Source: Circinella umbellata (Eukaryota; Mucoromycota; Mucoromycetes; Mucorales; Lichtheimiaceae). From it: 64,000 bases of DNA. The stretch is taken from positions 806,001-870,000 of the forward strand of contig JAIWNF010000010.1 of the NCBI GenBank assembly GCA_025093555.1. Reading direction: 5' to 3'. This document shows, piece by piece, positions 13,512-26,710 of the stretch (its first letter is position 1; each line of letters begins with the position of its first letter). The translations under genes were made by a program, and so were the position numbers. The notes under the pieces are model-generated. The model saw only the letters and a list, made by a program, of their open reading frames with translations, was not told the origin of the DNA and made no database searches.

Positions 13512-14150
13512 TCAATTTATCAATCTATAATAATTCAAGTTCAAAATAATATATATAAAAAAAAAAGAATAAAAGATGTCATTTTTCTTGCTACGTACTA
13601 CGTATATAAAAATGAAAAAGAAGAAACATAAATCTTTCAAAGTCATATTTCTTTATTATCATACTTCGTTCAAACACGTGGTTTATGTGATGTTTTTGTT
13701 GCATTGTACATACAATAAACTTTACAGTATTTCTTTGTACTCATCATCCTACTTTATGATATCATTCCCTGCATCCCCATCTTAAACATCCATCATCCTC
13801 CCCCCCCCCAAAAAAAAAAAAAATCACAGAGCATACGTACTAGACAATGAAAATACTATATGTAAGCAAACTAGATCGTTGTGGTACCCCGTTTGTTTAT
13901 ATTCGAAGAAAAGAAATCCCTATAAAAAGAATTCGAAAATTTCGAGTTATACAAAGTTTTTTTTGCCTTTGATATCAAAGTCAAATTACCCCCTTAATTT
14001 TTCTCTTTAGTATGAGTTTGCTGGTTATGTAAACAATGAAAATTGTTTTTTTTTATATCGACAAACAATAACATCCTTGAGTATATAAAATGCACAAAAC
14101 TTTCAATCATCACTAAATAAATCAACTTGAGCCCTCAACATATTAAAACT
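13512..14150. other. Intergenic region
   Basis: AT-rich, with a C10 run followed by A13 near 13800-13823, another slippage-prone tract. A TATA-like tgagtatataaa lies about 70 bp before the next start codon. No gene seen. Confidence 0.5.
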
Positions 14151-14731
14151 ATGACTTGTCGATTATTAGTCCTGTTTTTTGTTCTTTTGTCTCTTCTCTT
14201 TAACATTTTGTCCCAATACGCCTCTTCTTTTTGTATTTATAATGAAATAGAGGGTGATGTTGAATTGGCTGTTAAACAGATACATGGTGTAGCTTATCAT
14301 ATTGAGGAAAGGTAAACATTTCAATATTATGTATTTATGATAACTAAACATTAAGAGTGATAATGTCTTTTGTTAGTAACTATTCAGTTAATTTTGTATA
14401 CATAGTCATCGTTTCAAACAAGCTCATATTCGACCATATGAAAAAGAATGTTGTCCTTATGACAATTTTACGTGTAATTTAAATAAACAACGAAATAATA
14501 CTGTTGGATTTTGGGTAAATTATTATATATATACGTATATCGCTATTGTTATTATTATTTTTGATTTTTTAATATAATATGTAATAGATATCTGTTTCGA
14601 AAAACCGGGGAATAACACATGGAGAAAGACATTATATCAACTGTACTGCAGGTGGCTTTATACAAGTTTTAGGAACAGTGGATGATACTAAATTTAATGT
14701 TTTTGATGAAAATGGATCTCTTATTGAATAA
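14151..14731 (+). CDS. Small secreted protein, unknown family
   Basis: Three exons: 14151-14311, 14406-14514, 14588-14731; 137 aa. The N-terminus is a clear signal peptide (MTCRLLVLFFVLLSLLFNIL, then SQYASSF). The mature part of about 110 aa has five cysteines (CIYNE, ECCPYD, FTCNL, INCTAG) and several Asn-x-Ser/Thr sites. Alternating hydrophobic residues suggest a beta-rich fold. Introns are canonical and the frame is kept across both, which supports a real gene. I do not recognise the family. The only start codon that precedes the signal peptide is ATG at 14151; no in-frame ATG lies upstream. Role could be cell-surface or effector-like, but that would be guesswork. Confidence 0.75.
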
Positions 14732-15423
14732 ATAACCTAGCTGTTGATAAGGTTAAACTAAAAAAAATAACAGTAGTTTATGTACCTTTTTTTATTATTA
14801 TTTCATGCATGGATCTCAGATTTGAGGACAATTTTTCTCATATCACTTTAACAAAGAAATTTAAATTATCGTGAGAGTAAATACTATGTCCTGGTAGTGA
14901 AGTACCAATTTACGTTCCAAAATACATTTACTGTTCAGTACGTAAGTTATATAAAATAAAAACATTTGAACTATATATTGTACATAATAAAAGTATATGT
15001 AAAACCTATGCACGCCAAAAAAAGAAAAACAGAAGGGGATATTCATAATTGGACTGCTTTAACAATCAACACTTGTAAAATTTTTGTTTGACTTAATTCG
15101 CGTTGTCACTCATTAAAAATAATAGAATAGCCAGGCATAAATTGCTGCTAATATACCAAAATATATAAACATCTCAAAAATAAACTTTCTTTAGATCGAA
15201 AATAGGGTAAGTGCTTTCTCAGTAATCATCCAAGATCACTTTTAATTCCTCCCATCTTTTTACATAAAGAATAGAAGCTGCTATAGCTCAGCCCCCCCCC
15301 ACACAATCATACTAGTAATAGTAATAAAACAATAAAACACAAATAAAAAAAATATGAATAACAAAGAGCTGCACGTTTTATTGCCAAATGTTCCGGTAAC
15401 AAAACAACTACAAACTATTTAAT
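14732..15423. other. Intergenic region
   Basis: AT-rich spacer between two gene 3' ends, with a C9 run at about 15291-15300. No gene seen. Confidence 0.5.
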
Positions 15424-16936
15424 TTAGTTCATGGATTGAACCAAGTTGTTAATGAATGCTTCACGGTTACCGTAGTCACCACCCTAAAAATTAAAAAAAA
15501 AAGAAAATAATTATTAGTAAAACAATCACTAAAGCTCATACAACATTCGAAAAAACAAAAACCGAATACTTACTTGGATAAAGTGGTTGAACTTGCGGGT
15601 GTGCCACATGTTGTTGGGGTTAGACAACTTGAAGGGCCACAAGAAGTTGTTGGCTTCCTTGAAGTGAGGACCAACGGTGGCAATTTCGTGGATCAAATCT
15701 TCAACACAGATGATATCGTACTTGCCAAGAGCCTTTTCGATGATGGCATTGTCATGGAGAGCAATACGTTGCTTGTTGACCTTGGCGTGACCACGCTTGT
15801 AGACGAGTTCACGGATGGTCTTCAAGTTGGGGTAACCATAGGTGACATAGGGTTGGATGAGTTGAAGCATCTCAAGGGTAGCCTTGTTCAAACGGACAAA
15901 GACACCGTTGTTGATTTGAAGAAGACGCAACAATTGCAAGACCTTACGGGGCTTAGGAGCGATGTTGTTGATACCGCGGATACGGACAACAAAGGCAAGC
16001 TTGGGCTGGGCAGGAACGTAGTAGCTGCCATTAGCCTTGGATTGACGCTTAAGGTCAATTTCCTTTTGTTCAGTGGCCTTGTACTCGCGGGCGTGCTTGG
16101 CAGCGCGCTTAACGTATTGGCGGCGACGGACAATCTTAGCCTATTATTCATTAATAAATATGACAGTGTTAGCAAAAAAAATTTTTAACCATATAAAAAA
16201 AAAGATTTTCACACAACCACACAATCATAGAATAAGTATTTTAAAACGTCTTTATATCAGTCCCGAAAGATGGTATATTTATGACAGCATCGCTTCGCTA
16301 GTCAAATGGGTGGGAACCCAAAATTGTCATCACTAAAGACGTAAAATCCTATATTCTATGATCATGTTCTCCCTTTCTACCAAAATTATATATGTATATA
16401 AATACTTGCCTTCTTGAGGGCAGCCTTGTCAGCAGTAGCCTTAGCATCAGCCTTAGCATCAGCCTTTTGCTTCTTCAAAAGAGTCTCGGGGACTTCGACG
16501 TCCTTGACGGTAGGAACAGTGCTATAATAAAAAATAAAAATTTAAAAGTTAATAAAAAAAATTCGAATCATTGTTCAAAAAAAATTTTTTTTGTGTTCTT
16601 TAGTTTCTTCAATCGTTGCAATCGATTCGCAATATCCATAAATCCAAAATAAGAAAAAATATAAAAAAAAAAATAAATATTTTAAATAGAATAGAAAAAA
16701 AGTTGTATAATAAATAGGCGCGTATAGTTGTATAATACATATATATATAAGCGTGCCACCGATGATTGCCGATCAAGGGGAGGAGAGGAAGAAAGCATTG
16801 CAAAAAAAAAATGTAAAAAACCAAATTGGGATTTACAAACAATACAATGGTTCATATTCTTTCACAATGGATAATATGGAATACGACTTGCTAACGAATG
16901 AAGACCATTGAACATGGCAACTTACTAAGCGACCAT
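15424..16936 (-). CDS. RPL7: 60S ribosomal protein L7 (uL30)
   Basis: Four exons: 16926-16936, 16410-16521, 15574-16140, 15424-15483; 249 aa, the normal length. Exon 1 is MVA plus two bases. Then comes the Lys/Ala-rich N-terminal extension ([20 protein letters not shown]), [40 protein letters not shown], the uL30 core ([40 protein letters not shown]) and the end [19 protein letters not shown]. Codon usage is markedly more GC-rich than that of the neighbours, as expected of a highly expressed gene. The 16141-16409 intron begins GC, in the strong context AAG|GCAAGT, and hosts a box C/D snoRNA; the neighbouring GT would give a stop, so the GC donor is required. Confidence 0.97.
16247..16341 (-). 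ncRNA. Box C/D snoRNA in RPL7 intron, predicted guide for 25S rRNA
   Basis: On the coding strand of RPL7 the intron contains box C GTGATGA (16327-16333) and box D CTGA (16257-16260). They are flanked by a perfect 8-bp terminal stem, CGTCTTTA (16334-16341 on minus) with TAAAGACG (16247-16254), two bases from box D. Directly upstream of box D is ACCATCTTTCGGG (16262-16274), complementary to CCCGAAAGATGGT, a universally conserved segment of large-subunit rRNA. By the box D + 5 rule the target is the G of CCCG, equivalent to yeast 25S G805. In yeast the RPL7 introns also host snoRNAs (snR39, snR59) that target this same segment. A degenerate C'/D' pair may exist in the middle but was not convincing. 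Size about 95 nt. Confidence 0.88.
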
Positions 16937-19154
16937 AGTACAGCACCGACGGGTAGAAAGAGAGGGAGCAAAAAAATTTTTCTCGTCGCTCAAGAAAAGC
17001 TTCCTCAACGGCTTAGCAAGTCACACCCTTTTTTTTTTTACCGCTGAAAAAAAATCTCAGCTAAGCAAAAGCTGTCAAAATTTCTTTTTTGATGCATCCC
17101 ATTGTTTCAAAAACGTTTTTTTTTTCTTGATATGCTCAACATCCTTTTTGACAATTTTTTCAAGTAGCTATTGTTTAGTAGCATCAATTTTTTTTTGAGT
17201 GGTATTTTATTATGACTGGTGTAATGAAAAGTCTTTAGTTGTTAAAATATATGTAGTTATAAGTAAATCCTAATATTCCTAAGAGTTTAATTGGGATTGT
17301 AATAAAAGAAAGTCATTTATGATAATAGTCAAATTCAAGCCTTAGCATTAAGCATTTACAGTGATGATGTCTTTTATATACTTAAATTCTATGGAAACTT
17401 ATTTTGTTCATTATATTAATTGTGATATGGCTGTAAACAATGTTCATCCATTTACTGGTATAGAAAGCTACTTAATAGTTCATTACATTCGGTTACTATC
17501 CCAAAGTAAATGGGGGTATTTATAGAAGATAGCTTTTGAAGTTACGTTTTCGTTAGCTATTACCGGTGGGTAATGTAAATCATTCCATGGATTAATTCCA
17601 TTTAGACTACTCTCTTCCATTATAAGTTATAACAAGTGTTGCCAAGTTCTATATATTGTTATTATTAATTCCTGCGGTGGCGTATTACAAGGATCTACAA
17701 ACAAGTCAAATTAGGAAAGACCGCTGAAAAATTACCTTCAGTTCGTCATTATCATTTATATTGCTTCAAAGGACCTTCAAAGTTACATGAACAAGTTAAA
17801 ATGTGACAGATAAAAGCATCATGAATGAGAAAATCAGGTTCGAAAGCACCGAGGTGTTTAAAACTGGAAACATATATTAAACGTGTCAAATTGAAAAAAA
17901 AAATTGGAAGCATTTGGGATATATATCTATATTTCAATGACTTGTTTCAATTCAATGCAGTCAAATATTTATATTATTCATTACACGTGGCTAATACAAT
18001 AATCCATTGTTGTAAATAAAGCTACCTTATGCTCTATCTTTTCATCCATTCTTTGCCTTGTGAAGGTACTTATCTACGCGTACGACTATCAACAAAAGGA
18101 ACACAAATTATGGACGCACCCTTCAATGATCATATCTAATATTTCTTTTGTACTGTTTCCTTCTTGAATCTCCAACGTGTATTTTTTCAATAGATGGTAC
18201 TACGTATATGAACAAGTATGGAATAAAAAGAGTAATACTTTAATCAAATAATTTTGCCATTTCACTGTGCAAATCTACAAGCAGAAACTTCATCACACCA
18301 ACGAAGGGAAGTAAATGAAATTTTATCAAAATTATATATGAACTAGTATACGTAAGTCTGAATCAGTTGAATATTATCGTTTGAAAAGGTTGAAAGTAGA
18401 TTAAATGTTTGTATGCTCGTTCAACTTCAACAAAGCGCAAGTGGAAAGAATCGATGTAACATTATTTCTGGAAATTTTGGTCATGGCCTAAAACTCGATA
18501 CGTAGGTATTCATTAAAAATAATCTCATAATACATAATATACTTGGACTGCATACGTATATGTGTGTATATATGATGTGCTTTAGTGCAAGGTTGTTTTC
18601 ATAGAATCATGATTCATTTTTTAATCGTAAAATGATCATGTTTTTTGAAATAAGCAAGCAGCAGGTTAAAGAAAGCATATATGCATCTTAAATACTTTGG
18701 TTTATATATAATTATATATACATTGCCGAAAGTAATCAAGATCAAACATGGGGCGTGAATACAGAATCATCATTAACCATCATTTCGGATAAAGTCGTAT
18801 CCAAGTCATCATATAACCTTGTTTTTTTCAAAGCTGAAACTTATGGGAAAAATAATTATGTATAAAAGTTTCAGAAATTTATATATATAGTTCAAAATAA
18901 AAGATTTGTTAGAAAGAGAAAAAAAAAACAAAAGAAAAAGAAAAACAAACAGTTGAAACGCGGATGTGGTAAGCAAGATTATCAACTGAAATGTATACAT
19001 AACAAAAGGAGAAAAAGAGAGATGAAAAAAAAAACAATACAAGAAATAGACACAGAAAAGAATAATGGTAAAAGAAAAAAGGGGAAAAATGGATGGTTTA
19101 AATAGAATCTTATTCTATTGTATCAAAACAATAGTTGGGGAAAAAATAACTTAT
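16937..19154. other. Intergenic region with RPL7 promoter and decayed fragments
   Basis: About 2.2 kb. The first few hundred bases, with several poly(T) tracts, form the RPL7 upstream region. The rest is AT-rich and free of intact genes; a possible coding remnant at 17670-17990 is listed separately. The 3' end of the subtilisin gene lies to the right, where purine-rich runs occur. Confidence 0.5.
17670..17990 (+). pseudogene. Possible decayed coding fragment, family unknown
   Basis: Several short frames with protein-like composition follow one another and are broken by stops or shifts: AYYKDLQTSQIRK, then AEKLPSVRHYHLYCFKGPSK in the next frame, then KSGSKAPRCLKLETYIKRVK. Local base composition is less AT-rich than the flanks. 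This would fit an old transposon or gene remnant, but I cannot name a family and chance is not excluded. Confidence 0.2.
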
Positions 19155-20788
<1,634 letters not shown>

Positions 20789-22787
20789 AATATAGTTTTA
20801 TTTAAATAAAAATATTAAAACAAAAAAAAAGAAAAGAAAAAAAGAGTGGGAAAAAGAATTATATACTTTTATATATACGTCAACCTTTTTTTTTATCTCT
20901 TTTGCAAAAAAAAAGAGAGTCGGAACTTTCATGACGAATCACGTCGCTTTCTTTTGTTTCAAATTGATGCATTCAGTCCTCATTATCTCGTTTTTCTCTC
21001 ATGCTTCGGCCCTGGAACTTCCCTTTGATGCTAAAGGGGCAGGGGGTGTTGTGTGTTGCGTGGCAACCATGGTCGTTTCAGATTTAGATTTTTTTAATAT
21101 CCTCATGCCTGTCATTTTCTCTTTTCTGTTGACATAGTGATTTCTTTCAGATGATGAATTGTCAAAAAAAAAAAACAAAAAAAAAAGGATACAGGTTCAC
21201 AGCTTATTCCGAGGTTGATTTTTTTTTTTAAAAAAAAACAATAACCACTAGTTATTACAGTGCTCCGATAAGCTTATGGATAATTATATCGTTACTGCGC
21301 TTCATGGATCATGGCCCCTGCACGTAACTTTCATTTATCTTTATGCACATGCGGACAGTAAAATGAAAATAGCTTTTCTCATCACGTTAAAATGCCACCA
21401 ATCGACTACACGTTGTATACACCTCTACTTATAATTTAAACTGAGTCGACGGCTTTCATTTGCACCTGCTATCAATGTCGTTTTTTTTTAGCTGTAACCA
21501 TTAAAACTTGGCTCCAACATAATTGTACAAGGCATTCTTTATTATAAATTTTATTATTACGGGACCGTTCAATAAAACAAATATTTTTTCCTTTACAACA
21601 AAGATAAATAAAAATAAGAATGCATTTACGTATTAATACTTGAATAATATTTCTTATCCATTGTTTTGAATTGATCTACCAGATTTTTAGAAGACGTGGA
21701 CGAGAATTTTTTTTGTTTGTTTGCACAAAAATATATATATATATATGTATATAAAATAGCGTTGATTGAAAACAATACGTCATACTAAATGATCTCATTG
21801 GTTGCTATGATATATCCGTTTTGCATTATGAGCAATTTTTTCCCTTTTGGGAGTTCAACTAGTGGTGATTTAATTCATTTGCATTATTTAGAAAACTCAC
21901 AAAGATGAACAACACTATGGAATGCAATTTATGACCATTTGACCGTTGATTCCTCTTTTCAATTATATGTATATTCTAGCAACTCAAATAAAATATTTTT
22001 TGTATTCAATCAAAGAAACGTGTAAAATCTGTTTTTTCCGGGAAAAAAAGAACTTGTCCGGATATGTGGTGCATCACCTGATTGCAACTAAATTGTGTTT
22101 TTGTGATCTATTTAGTATTATGTAGCTCGGGCATTAGGTACCTTGTTATTTAGTAATAAATATAACTATTTAAAACTTATATTTTCCATTATAAAAGACT
22201 AGTTAACCGGTACCTCCTATGGTATCTAATCACTTTCTTGCTGTACAAGAAGTGTGCAAGCCACTATGTACAAAAAAAAAGATTTGTATTATACCGTACT
22301 GTAAATACCATCGACGTTACGTACGTATTTGGAGACATAATATCTTTTCAAGTTCCACTCCTATGTTAGTATGACATCATCCATGTATACATTTATCGCA
22401 TACTATAATTTCATGGTATTATTATTACTGGAAATAAATTAAGTATCTATAAGGCCAGTGTAGCAAGAAAAATAACATTGTTTCCTTCATCGACGCATAA
22501 ATGGACTTGTATTATTCCAGTTAAAAAATATGTACGCTTAGACTAACCAAGTATGTATTATAGTAACAGAGTTGTAAAAACATTGTCATTATCATAAAAT
22601 GTAATCAAATATTATGAAATCAAACTCGTAGTATTTGTATCTTTATTACAGTAGTGTATGAATATATAAAAAGGAATTGGGGAATATCAAAATGTACAGA
22701 TGGAATCTTGTTCAATAAGTTAAATCACATGTTGTCACAGAGTTTTGAAGTGTAGTACAAGATATCAAAAAGAAAAGACTATTTTTT
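20789..22787. other. Intergenic region
   Basis: About 2 kb of AT-rich DNA upstream of the subtilisin gene and downstream of the beta-trefoil/CipC gene. A pyrimidine-rich, moderately GC-rich stretch (20930-21140) contains two overlapping short frames without recognisable homology. It is probably promoter DNA of the protease. Confidence 0.5.
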
Positions 22788-24548
22788 CTAAGAGGAATCA
22801 TGACGATTTTCAAAGTAATTGGTAGCTGCGACAATAGCCATCTTTGTCAAAAGACGTTTCTTTCTATCTTCGTCTCCACCATCTTCACCACGTGCAGCAA
22901 GAAGTTTAACCAACTAAAAAATATAAAGAAAAGAAGCCATGGCTTGTTAGTATGCTAATAAAAATAAAAATAGTGTTGTGCTATAATATAAGAACGCTTT
23001 ATAGATACCTCAGAGGCTGCAAAACCGGCAATCAATTTCTTTGAGGCACTACTATCAGCGTCCTTGCCGTCTTCTTCTTGTTTTTCTTCCCACATTCTGA
23101 CAGCTTGGACAGCTACAGCACCAGCAATCAATTCATAACTATATATTTCAGACAGCAAGAAAAAAAAAGGGTCAGGTGTTATTACTTGTAATTTAGTTTT
23201 GAATTTTTTTTTTAAAAAAAAAAAAGATGTGCCATTTATACGAACCTCAAAGTAGACTTTTTCTTTTTCTCTTCATCTTCATAGACCTTTTTATGTGCTT
23301 CACACAAATCTTTTTCGCTAAGAATATCTTTCTTACGAGAACCATGTGCCTTCCAGTTACCGAACCAAGCCTTGATACGTACACGCTTACTATCATCTTC
23401 GTCCTACACATTATCATCAAATCTGTAGTCAGCATCCATTGCTGTCACCATTAAACATAATATTACCATTATTATTATTATCTACCTCATCATCAGAATC
23501 AACAGCACGAGGGGGATCACTCAATTCAAGTTCCCATAATTGATTCTTTACTGTTTCCTTGCCATCATGGGTTGGATATTCTTTACGCTTATAAATCATA
23601 AGCCGAGCATCCACTTCAGATAATTCATGATGAATATCCAAAACATTTTTAGAGTTAGAAAGTTGATAGATAAAACCAGGATCAACATCATATCCAAAAC
23701 GTTGATCATTGGCCTGTTAACAAAAAAAAAACAAGTTACGTTTTTAGCCAGGTGCATGTGACACAAATAGAAGGGTTCAATTGTGGAACGTTGAAGAAGT
23801 TCCTTTTAACCTTTGAATTCACTCTCTCCCCCTCCCCCCCTTCACCTGTGCCAGCAAAGAAGAGAAAAATGGAAAATTACTACTTACATTTTCAGCCGTC
23901 TTCATTCCATCCAAGTACATGCGCTTTTCCTTTGTAAAAATAGCTATGTAATGTTTGAAATGACAATTAGCATCCTCATTGTGAACAGAAACAAAAAAAA
24001 AAAAAAAAAACTCAAAGAATAAAGAGTTGGTACAACAGAAGACGTAACCATAGTAACGCCATAAGAAAAATGATATCCATTTTTGGTCGGCCTCTTTTCT
24101 TCTAAAGAAAAAAAAAACTTCGAACTTACCAATAAAGCTCACGGCAGGATTGATATCAAGAACTAAACCTGTTGCCTTGTTGGTCAAAAAACCTATACAT
24201 TATATCGAGAATTTTTGTCAGTTTTTCAAAAACAATATTTTTGTACCTATTCGTTTGTTTTGCTCAGCATTAATTATATATACCATCTTGATGAATCCAA
24301 AGTTGGCTATCACGTTCGGGTGACTCTGGCTTTTTTTGTGCCATTACAATCTTGGTTCCGGGCTAGTTAATTGTTTAAATGTATTTTTAGTTAAGCCGGA
24401 TATATACTTTGAAAAAGAAGGGAAAGAGTTAGATAGGAAGCTACTATAATACCTCAGCATGTTCGGGGTCGCCACGCAAGTCAACGACAAGACCATTCAT
24501 CTTTGAGATGATATAAAAATAACCAATTGGAAAACCGTTATCAGCCAT
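22788..24548 (-). CDS. Beta-trefoil (ricin B-like fold) plus CipC-like (DUF3759) protein
   Basis: Eight exons: 24453-24548, 24284-24362, 24130-24192, 23888-23943, 23486-23713, 23246-23403, 23009-23138, 22788-22913; 311 aa, one frame. N-terminal half shows beta-trefoil repeats: FYIISKMNGLVVDLRGD, SQLWIHQDGFLTNKATGLVL, then FIYQLSNSKNVLDI and QLWELEL. The second half runs KDLCEAHKKVYEDEEKKK, LSYELIAGAVAVQAVRMWEE, ASKKLIAGFAASEVLVKLLA, which resembles the CipC/DUF3759 helical repeat of fungal stress-induced proteins (H/YELIAGAAAFEA... and ...AGFAGAEVDKL). No signal peptide. The C-terminal assignment is by pattern memory, so moderate. The 5' splice site after exon 6 is GTTCGT, weak but needed for the frame. 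Sugar binding is possible but unproven. Confidence 0.8.
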
Positions 24549-24905
24549 TATAGTCTATACTTTATATGTGAAAATAATAGAAGGGGGGTTATAAAAAAGA
24601 GTAAAAGTTGGAAAAGAGAAAAGAGAAGGTCAAAAACTACTGAATAAAAGCGCGTTTTTTTATATCCTTGTTGATGCGTTGAGACTCAAATTTTGGCAAG
24701 TTTTTTTTTTTTTGTGTTGCCAATTCCATTCATACATCATCACCACCATTCACCCATCCTTCGGACATATGCTTCCGTCCGCAGTTATATACATGATCCC
24801 TTTTAGCAGCAAAGTAAAAAAAAATAATTCGATCCCGTTTGTCCGATAGTTTTTTACTTTATTTATCAAGTCCTCCGTTTTCAAGACAACTTTTTATTAA
24901 TTTTA
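24549..24905. other. Intergenic spacer
   Basis: Promoter side of the beta-trefoil/CipC gene and 3' side of the PPR gene. Contains poly(T) tracts and no recognisable gene. Confidence 0.5.
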
Positions 24906-26564
24906 TTATTTGACAATCTTTCCTAATCTTTCCAACAACTCTTGATTTGGTTCCAGTTTATTCGGTTTTGTTGTATCCAGTTCAAATCGTCGTTGTGTAA
25001 GCAAAGCAATCGTATCATGAGTGTTTAAAGTAAGTCGTGCTTTATTGACAGCAGCGTCATTCGACATATTCCGGTTGAGTCGTACAAACGTTTCCAATGC
25101 CAGGTTAGTGTCACCCAAGTCGAGAAGTGCGGACACAAGGGTATACATGGTTTCCGAGTTTGGTGGTACATTTAATTCGTTCATCGACTGTTGAAGTTTC
25201 TTGACCGTATTTAACTTGGTTTGTGCTTCTTCGTCTAAAATCAGGCCATCATTATTTCGATGGCTACCGTTGTCGTCTTCTTCCACTGCTTCTTCATTCA
25301 TAAACGATCGAAAGAGTTGATTATAAATAGCTGCAATCGGTTCGAGGTCATACCTTGTCATGTCTTCTAAAACTTGAATAGCTGTATCTTGTTCACCTTG
25401 GCTTAGCAGTGCTTCAATGTATATCCGAAAGCTTTGGGTATCCGCAACGGGCGCTTTTCTCTCTTTTTCCTTTTCTTCTTCGGCCCCATTCTGTTGCTGC
25501 TGCTGTTCTTTTGCAGTATTATTGTATCGTTTATTTTGTTTTAATGAATTATACATTTCTCCAAACATTTTCTTGGCTTCATCTATCCTGTCACTCGCCG
25601 CATAACCCGATAATACTGCATTCCATATAATTGTATTGTTGGCTACGTGTTGCATTTTTTGTAATTGTTCGAACATCTGTTCCATCCCATCCACATCTCG
25701 CATCTTCCCCATGCTGGACAATAATGTTGCATATGTATAAGCATCTGGTTTTATATCATGCGCAATCATATCATGGTATAATCGTTGTGCCATTCGTATA
25801 TCAGATACTTGTGATGCAATGTGAATCAAAGTATTATATGTCACTAGAGATGGCTGGATGGTCTGTTGTTGCATTTCATCAAAGAGCGCCAGCGCCTCCG
25901 TTAAATGATGTGACTTTTTTACAGGTACAGTACGTCCTCCGATCCAATGCATCAATGCATCATATTCGTTGCATTTCAATTGCATTCCTCGTTCCTTCAT
26001 ATCATCAATCAGAACTAATAATCGCTGTAAGTTACGTTGTGTCGATCTTGATCGAATAGCGCTCAAAAACAACTGTCGAAAATTGCGACGCGTCAAGTTC
26101 TTGTGATATTGGTGATGATAAAGGTAACTATATTTCGGCCAAATGGAGTCGATGTCTTGTGTTGCTAAAGAACGATAAAAGTCGGATAGTGCTGCCGCCC
26201 TGTCTTTTTTTGCTGACATTGTTGATGTTACTGATCGGTCATTACTATTATTATGAAAAAGATGCCGTTCTTGTTGTTGATATTCTGCTGTTGATGGTCG
26301 ATCGGCTTTTGTAAGGTATTCTAAAAAGTCGGTGCTAGTGGATCGATGTTTACTTGTGTTTCGTCGAGCACTAGTAGTATTATTGGTAATCTCGGACATT
26401 GTGTTGTTATTTTTATTATTATTTTCACAAGCCATGGTAGCTGCAGCCATGGTGTATCGTTGCGATCGTATATCGATGCGAGGTATTCGTGGTATTGCTA
26501 ATTGATTGCATTGACAAAACCCAGTGTTGCTTCGAGTAGGTGTACTAATCCATAGCCTTCGCAT
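24906..26564 (-). CDS. Pentatricopeptide repeat (PPR) protein, probably mitochondrial
   Basis: Single exon of 552 aa. The basic, Ser/Thr-rich N-terminus (MRRLWISTPTRSNTGF) looks like a mitochondrial presequence. PPR units are visible from about residue 195 to 345: LALFDEMQQQTIQPSLVTYN, LIHIASQVSDIRMAQRLYHD, AHDIKPDAYTYATLLSSMGK and NAVLSGYAASDRIDEAKKMF. A further set, VLEDMTRYDLEPIAAIYNQL, follows an Asn/Gln/Glu-rich insert. PPR proteins bind organellar RNA and act in its processing, stability or translation; the target cannot be predicted here. Base composition is more balanced than in the flanks. In-frame ATGs near codons 38 and 44 exist but would delete the presequence. Divergent to the nicotinamide riboside kinase gene. 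Confidence 0.9.
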   Translation of the reverse strand: MRRLWISTPTRSNTGFCQCNQLAIPRIPRIDIRSQRYTMAAATMACENNNKNNNTMSEITNNTTSARRNTSKHRSTSTDFLEYLTKADRPSTAEYQQQERHLFHNNSNDRSVTSTMSAKKDRAAALSDFYRSLATQDIDSIWPKYSYLYHHQYHKNLTRRNFRQLFLSAIRSRSTQRNLQRLLVLIDDMKERGMQLKCNEYDALMHWIGGRTVPVKKSHHLTEALALFDEMQQQTIQPSLVTYNTLIHIASQVSDIRMAQRLYHDMIAHDIKPDAYTYATLLSSMGKMRDVDGMEQMFEQLQKMQHVANNTIIWNAVLSGYAASDRIDEAKKMFGEMYNSLKQNKRYNNTAKEQQQQQNGAEEEKEKERKAPVADTQSFRIYIEALLSQGEQDTAIQVLEDMTRYDLEPIAAIYNQLFRSFMNEEAVEEDDNGSHRNNDGLILDEEAQTKLNTVKKLQQSMNELNVPPNSETMYTLVSALLDLGDTNLALETFVRLNRNMSNDAAVNKARLTLNTHDTIALLTQRRFELDTTKPNKLEPNQELLERLGKIVK

Positions 26565-26710
26565 GGCAGAGTTATTTCTTTGTTTGTTGCAAAAAGAGTA
26601 AAAAAGCGAAAAAAAAAGTCCAGGTATATAGTTCGGATTTTAAAATGCCCATCTTATTTAAACCTTTGTATAATTTATTGGACAAAGAAACTTTCCTTTT
26701 GAAAGAAAAT
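26565..26710. promoter_or_regulatory. Shared divergent promoter, PPR / NRK genes
   Basis: 146 bp between start codons. Contains poly(A) tracts and a short AT-rich segment. Co-regulation of a mitochondrial RNA factor with an NAD-salvage enzyme is only an inference from spacing. Confidence 0.45.

Noticed and set aside
15574..16188. 204-codon plus-strand frame
   Set aside because: It is antisense to the RPL7 coding exon, whose GC-rich codons leave the opposite strand open.
25631..26059. 142-codon plus-strand frame
   Set aside because: Antisense shadow of the PPR gene.
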